In this document: positions 31,886-34,642 of the stretch, in pieces
How positions within the stretch are numbered: position 1 is the first letter of the stretch
Layout of the letters: each line of letters starts with the position of its first letter
NCBI GenBank assembly: GCA_030158285.1
Contig: JAOATF010000188.1
Location: forward strand, 1 to 34,642
DNA length: 34,642 bases
DNA from: Hyphomonadaceae bacterium
GTDB lineage: Bacteria > Pseudomonadota > Alphaproteobacteria > Caulobacterales > Hyphomonadaceae
Direction of reading: 5' to 3'
Program-made: the position numbers and the translations under genes
The notes under the pieces: model-generated
The model's database searches: none
What the model saw: only the letters and a program-made list of their open reading frames with translations
What the model was told of the DNA's origin: nothing

Positions 31886-34507
31886 ATGACAGACGTCTAT
31901 ATCGCGTACGCCCGCGAAGATCGCGACCGGCTACGTTTGTTTGCTGACATGCTGGCTTATGAAGGCTGGGCCGTCTGGATGAATCCGGGCGATCCCGGCG
32001 CAGACGATGCCTCCGTCACCGATTCGAAGATGAACGGCGCCGGGGCTATTGTCGCCGTGTGGTCGGAACACGCGCGGCGATCGGAGATCGTGCGATCGGA
32101 AGCTGTGAGCGGGCTCTACAAGAACAAGCTCATCCAGGTGCGGATCGATCCGGGCACGCCGCCGCGGCCGTTCGATCAGGTCGAGCTTATCGATCTGTCG
32201 CAATGGCATGGCGCCTATGATGACCCCAACTGGCGGAAGCTGATCCTCGCGCTGCGCCGCGCCGTGGGCGAACCGAAGGCGGCCCAGCCGATTCAAGCCG
32301 GTAAGAAAAAGGGTGCGCCTGTCGAGGCCGCGCCGCCGCCCTTGCAGCCGCCGCCCCTTCAACAGCGCCCGATACCGTCCTTCTCCTCCCCGCTGCCGCA
32401 GCAGGCCCAGCGCGCGCCACAACCCGAGTACCGGCCACTGCCGCCGCCGCCCGCGCCGCCGCCTCCGCCGCGACCCGAGATGACGCTGTCGTCTCCGCCA
32501 CATCAGGCGCCGCTTCGGCCTGCTCCGCAGCCAATGGCGCCGCCGCCTCCGCAACAGCGCCCGGAGATGACCCAGCGCCCGGAGATGACCCAGCGCCCGG
32601 AGATGACATTGTCGTCGCCCGTGCGCGACAACAGCTATCGCAACCTGGCGACGGCGCCGGAGTTTGCCGAGCCGGAGTATCGAGCGCCGCCCGCGCCGAT
32701 GCCGCCGCCCGAACCGGCATACAGGCCGTTGCCGCCCGAGCCGGTGCAGCAGTACCAGCCGCCCGAGACGGGTTACCGGATGGCGGATTCGACCTATCGC
32801 CAGGCAGAGCCGCCGCCCTATCGCCCCTCGCCGCCGGAGCCGGTCTATCGCGCGCCGGAGCGGCCTTACTCACCGCCCCTGTCCGACCCCATGCGTGATC
32901 TTTCGGAGCCGCAGCGGATGTCGGCCAATGTCTCCTATGGCGAGACGCGACGCGGCGCGACGTGGGGGCCGATTGCGGCGGCGGGATTGCTGATCGTGTC
33001 GGGCGTCGGTCTGTGGCTCGGCGATCCGTTTGGCTGGCGTGCGGGCAGCAACGAGACCGTCGAGCCCGTGGCGATGGTGGCGCGGCGCGTGCCCGAGGCC
33101 AGGATCGCGAATGGCGAGCCAGCAACGCCGGTGTTCGTCGACAGCGAAGAGGCGAACAAGACGTGGGCGCGCGTGAACCGCAAGAACCCCGAAGCCTTGC
33201 GCGACTTCGTGACGGAATTCCCCAGGACAACCCAGGGCGAGGCGGCGCGTTCCGCCTTGCGCGTGCTGGATGCGCAGGCGTGGGTGACAGCCGTTACATC
33301 CGATAGTGAAGCGGCGTATCAGGGTTATCTCAAGCGCTTTCCGGCGGAAGGCGCTGCACCCGGCATGATGGTGACGGTGGCGCAGGAGCGGCTGACGGCG
33401 CTGGGCGTCGAGCGGCAACAGGCCATCGAGGAAATCCAGCGCGGGCTTGCCGAAATTGATCTCTATGGCGGCGCGGTGGATGGCCGCAGTGGCGATGCGA
33501 CAGTTGCGGCGATGAAGAAGTTTGCGTCTTCGGCGAAGAAGAATGCGCCATCGCTGTCGACGGCATCCCCGCGCGAGCTTCGCAGCTTTGCAGAGGCCGT
33601 GCGGCATGCGGGTCCGCAATCGGTTGCCAGCGTCGAGGTGGCGGCGGCCATCGAGGCGGACAAGCGGCGGGTTGCGCAGGCGCAGGCCGCGAGTCTTGCG
33701 GCGAGCGAGGCTGTCGTCGTCGATGAAGGGCCGAATGCGGACGCGCTGGCGGCGACACAGCAGCAGCGCATCGCGGAAGCGAATGCGTGGGAAGCGGCTG
33801 ACAAGGCCGGGACGCTGTCTGCCTATCGCACCTATCTGGACGCGTGGCCCAACGGCGCGCAGGCGTCGGCGGCGCGTGCGGCCGTGACGCGGCTTGATCG
33901 TCCGGCGTACGGTCTTGAGCAGTTGCCGCCGGAACTTCGCACGGCCGTGGACGCGGCGCGTGGGGCGCAAGGCTCCGCCAATCTCAAGGCGGCGGCGGCG
34001 CGGCGCGCGGCGACGGAGGCGGCCGATCTCGCTGATGCGCGCAGTATCCAGAGCCCCAATGGCGACAAGTATGACGCACAGATTGCCAATGGCGCGCCGA
34101 ACGGGTTGGGCGTGCGCACGCGCGGCGCCGGCGTGAACGCGGGCGACCGCTATCGCGGCGAGCTGCGCAACGGGCAGGCGGTTGGCGTCGGCGTCTACGA
34201 GTTCGCGGACAATGCGGGCAATGCCAGCGCCAAGGCGCAGCGCTATGAAGGCGAGCACGCGAACGATGCGGCTGGCGGGCTCGGCGTGTTCTACTGGCGC
34301 AGCGGAGATGTCTTCTCCGGCATGGGCGCTGGCGGCAGCGGTACGTCGCGCGGCGTGCTGACCTATTCCAACGGCCAGAAGTATGAAGGCGAGATGCTCA
34401 ACGGGCAGCGCCACGGACAGGGCGTCGTCTGGAGCGCGGACGGCGTGGTGATCCAGGCCGGCCGGTGGAGCAAGGACCAGCTCGACGGGCCGCTGAAACT
34501 GCCCTGA
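31886..34507 (+). CDS. TIR-domain membrane protein with proline-rich linker, PG-binding-like and MORN segments
   Basis: An 873-residue protein in five parts. Residues 1-130 form a TIR domain (MTDVYIAYAREDRDRLRLFA, later GAIVAVWSEHARRSEIVRSE); Glu72 sits where TIR NADases keep the catalytic Glu. Residues 133-345 are a Pro/Gln-rich linker with QRPEMT three times in tandem (224-241). A membrane helix lies at about 360-380, with Arg on the N-terminal side, so the TIR part should be cytoplasmic and the rest periplasmic. Residues about 510-550 (IQRGLAEIDLYGGAVDG, then RSGDATVAAMKKF) resemble a peptidoglycan-binding 1 repeat. From about 755 to the end are MORN-like repeats (YRGELRNGQAVGVGVYEF; YEGEMLNGQRHGQGVVW). 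ATG 31886 has AGAGGGG about 5 nt upstream. It may link envelope state to NAD-type signalling or only scaffold; this is inference. Confidence 0.88.
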   Translation: MTDVYIAYAREDRDRLRLFADMLAYEGWAVWMNPGDPGADDASVTDSKMNGAGAIVAVWSEHARRSEIVRSEAVSGLYKNKLIQVRIDPGTPPRPFDQVELIDLSQWHGAYDDPNWRKLILALRRAVGEPKAAQPIQAGKKKGAPVEAAPPPLQPPPLQQRPIPSFSSPLPQQAQRAPQPEYRPLPPPPAPPPPPRPEMTLSSPPHQAPLRPAPQPMAPPPPQQRPEMTQRPEMTQRPEMTLSSPVRDNSYRNLATAPEFAEPEYRAPPAPMPPPEPAYRPLPPEPVQQYQPPETGYRMADSTYRQAEPPPYRPSPPEPVYRAPERPYSPPLSDPMRDLSEPQRMSANVSYGETRRGATWGPIAAAGLLIVSGVGLWLGDPFGWRAGSNETVEPVAMVARRVPEARIANGEPATPVFVDSEEANKTWARVNRKNPEALRDFVTEFPRTTQGEAARSALRVLDAQAWVTAVTSDSEAAYQGYLKRFPAEGAAPGMMVTVAQERLTALGVERQQAIEEIQRGLAEIDLYGGAVDGRSGDATVAAMKKFASSAKKNAPSLSTASPRELRSFAEAVRHAGPQSVASVEVAAAIEADKRRVAQAQAASLAASEAVVVDEGPNADALAATQQQRIAEANAWEAADKAGTLSAYRTYLDAWPNGAQASAARAAVTRLDRPAYGLEQLPPELRTAVDAARGAQGSANLKAAAARRAATEAADLADARSIQSPNGDKYDAQIANGAPNGLGVRTRGAGVNAGDRYRGELRNGQAVGVGVYEFADNAGNASAKAQRYEGEHANDAAGGLGVFYWRSGDVFSGMGAGGSGTSRGVLTYSNGQKYEGEMLNGQRHGQGVVWSADGVVIQAGRWSKDQLDGPLKLP
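32555..32608 (+). repeat. 18-bp tandem repeat, three copies, in the TIR protein linker
   Basis: The unit CAGCGCCCGGAGATGACC repeats three times, the last copy with a changed end, encoding QRPEMT. A related RPEMTLSSP occurs about 75 nt upstream and directly after. In-frame copies could vary in number between strains. Confidence 0.85.
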
Positions 34508-34611
34508 AGCCCGAGAATCCGCATGCATGCACGACTGGGCGAGTGGTCTTCCAAGCCGCGTCTTACCGCTCTAGATTGCCCCCGACAGAGTAGAGGTCGC
34601 AGGGGCAGGCG

Positions 34612-34642
34612 ATGGCTGGGGAGGCCAAGCCACTAAAGGTGT
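34612..34642 (+). CDS. Possible start of a further gene cut by the right edge
   Basis: ATG 34612 follows GCAGGGGCAGG and opens a frame (MAGEAKPLKV) running off the window. Only ten codons are seen, so neither product nor reality can be judged. Confidence 0.35.
   Translation, partial: MAGEAKPLKV

Noticed and set aside
32870-34528. A 552-codon minus-strand frame opposite the TIR gene
   Set aside because: Arg/His-rich shadow without ribosome site; the plus-strand frame contains TIR, membrane and MORN parts.

Overview
The window is GC-rich chromosomal DNA from an alphaproteobacterium, most likely of the Caulobacterales/Hyphomonadaceae type. The pointers are a MucR/Ros regulator with the alphaproteobacterial degenerate zinc site, a DUF2336 protein, a DnaA-domain-IV/DUF6456 gene pair, a histidine kinase with the DivJ/PleC/PdhS-type phosphoacceptor region, and a split Mrp antiporter operon. 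Genus and species cannot be fixed from the sequence alone. No tRNA, rRNA, CRISPR array, transposase or prophage was seen.

Left part (1-8.6 kb): an oligopeptidase B gene cut by the left edge, a GT87-type membrane glycosyltransferase and a secreted lipoprotein glycoside hydrolase (arabinofuranosidase-like) all lie on the minus strand. A REP-like palindrome pair and a MaoC/NodN-like hydratase follow. Divergent from the hydratase is a protein that joins a ribbon-helix-helix-like N-terminus to a membrane segment and four EF-hands. The shared promoter region holds two GTCCGGAC-core palindromes spaced 22 bp apart. A small membrane protein comes next.

Centre (8.6-20.7 kb): a DUF2336 protein precedes a tightly overlapping nine-gene Mrp-type cation/proton antiporter operon (E, F, G, DUF4040+B fusion, C, three NuoL/M/N-like subunits and a small two-helix protein). 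A MucR/Ros regulator, a roughly 500-nt structured intergenic region with clustered GANTC sites, a PAS-domain protein, a small His-tailed zinc-ribbon protein and a tandem universal stress protein follow.

Right part (20.7-34.6 kb): a pstSCAB phosphate-uptake operon on the minus strand is divergent from a two-gene unit encoding a DnaA domain IV-like protein and a DUF6456 protein. Then come a palindromic repeat pair, SufE, a DUF4344 putative metallopeptidase in a lower-GC patch, a LysR regulator, an unrecognised secreted protein with a TTG start, and a membrane histidine kinase. The last complete gene encodes an 873-residue TIR protein: cytoplasmic TIR domain, proline-rich linker, one membrane helix, then a putative periplasmic part with a peptidoglycan-binding-like segment and MORN repeats. 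It is the most unusual architecture here. A possible gene start lies at the right edge.

The envelope theme is strong: ion transport, phosphate uptake, secreted enzymes and envelope-spanning sensors. Function links between neighbouring operons are inference only.
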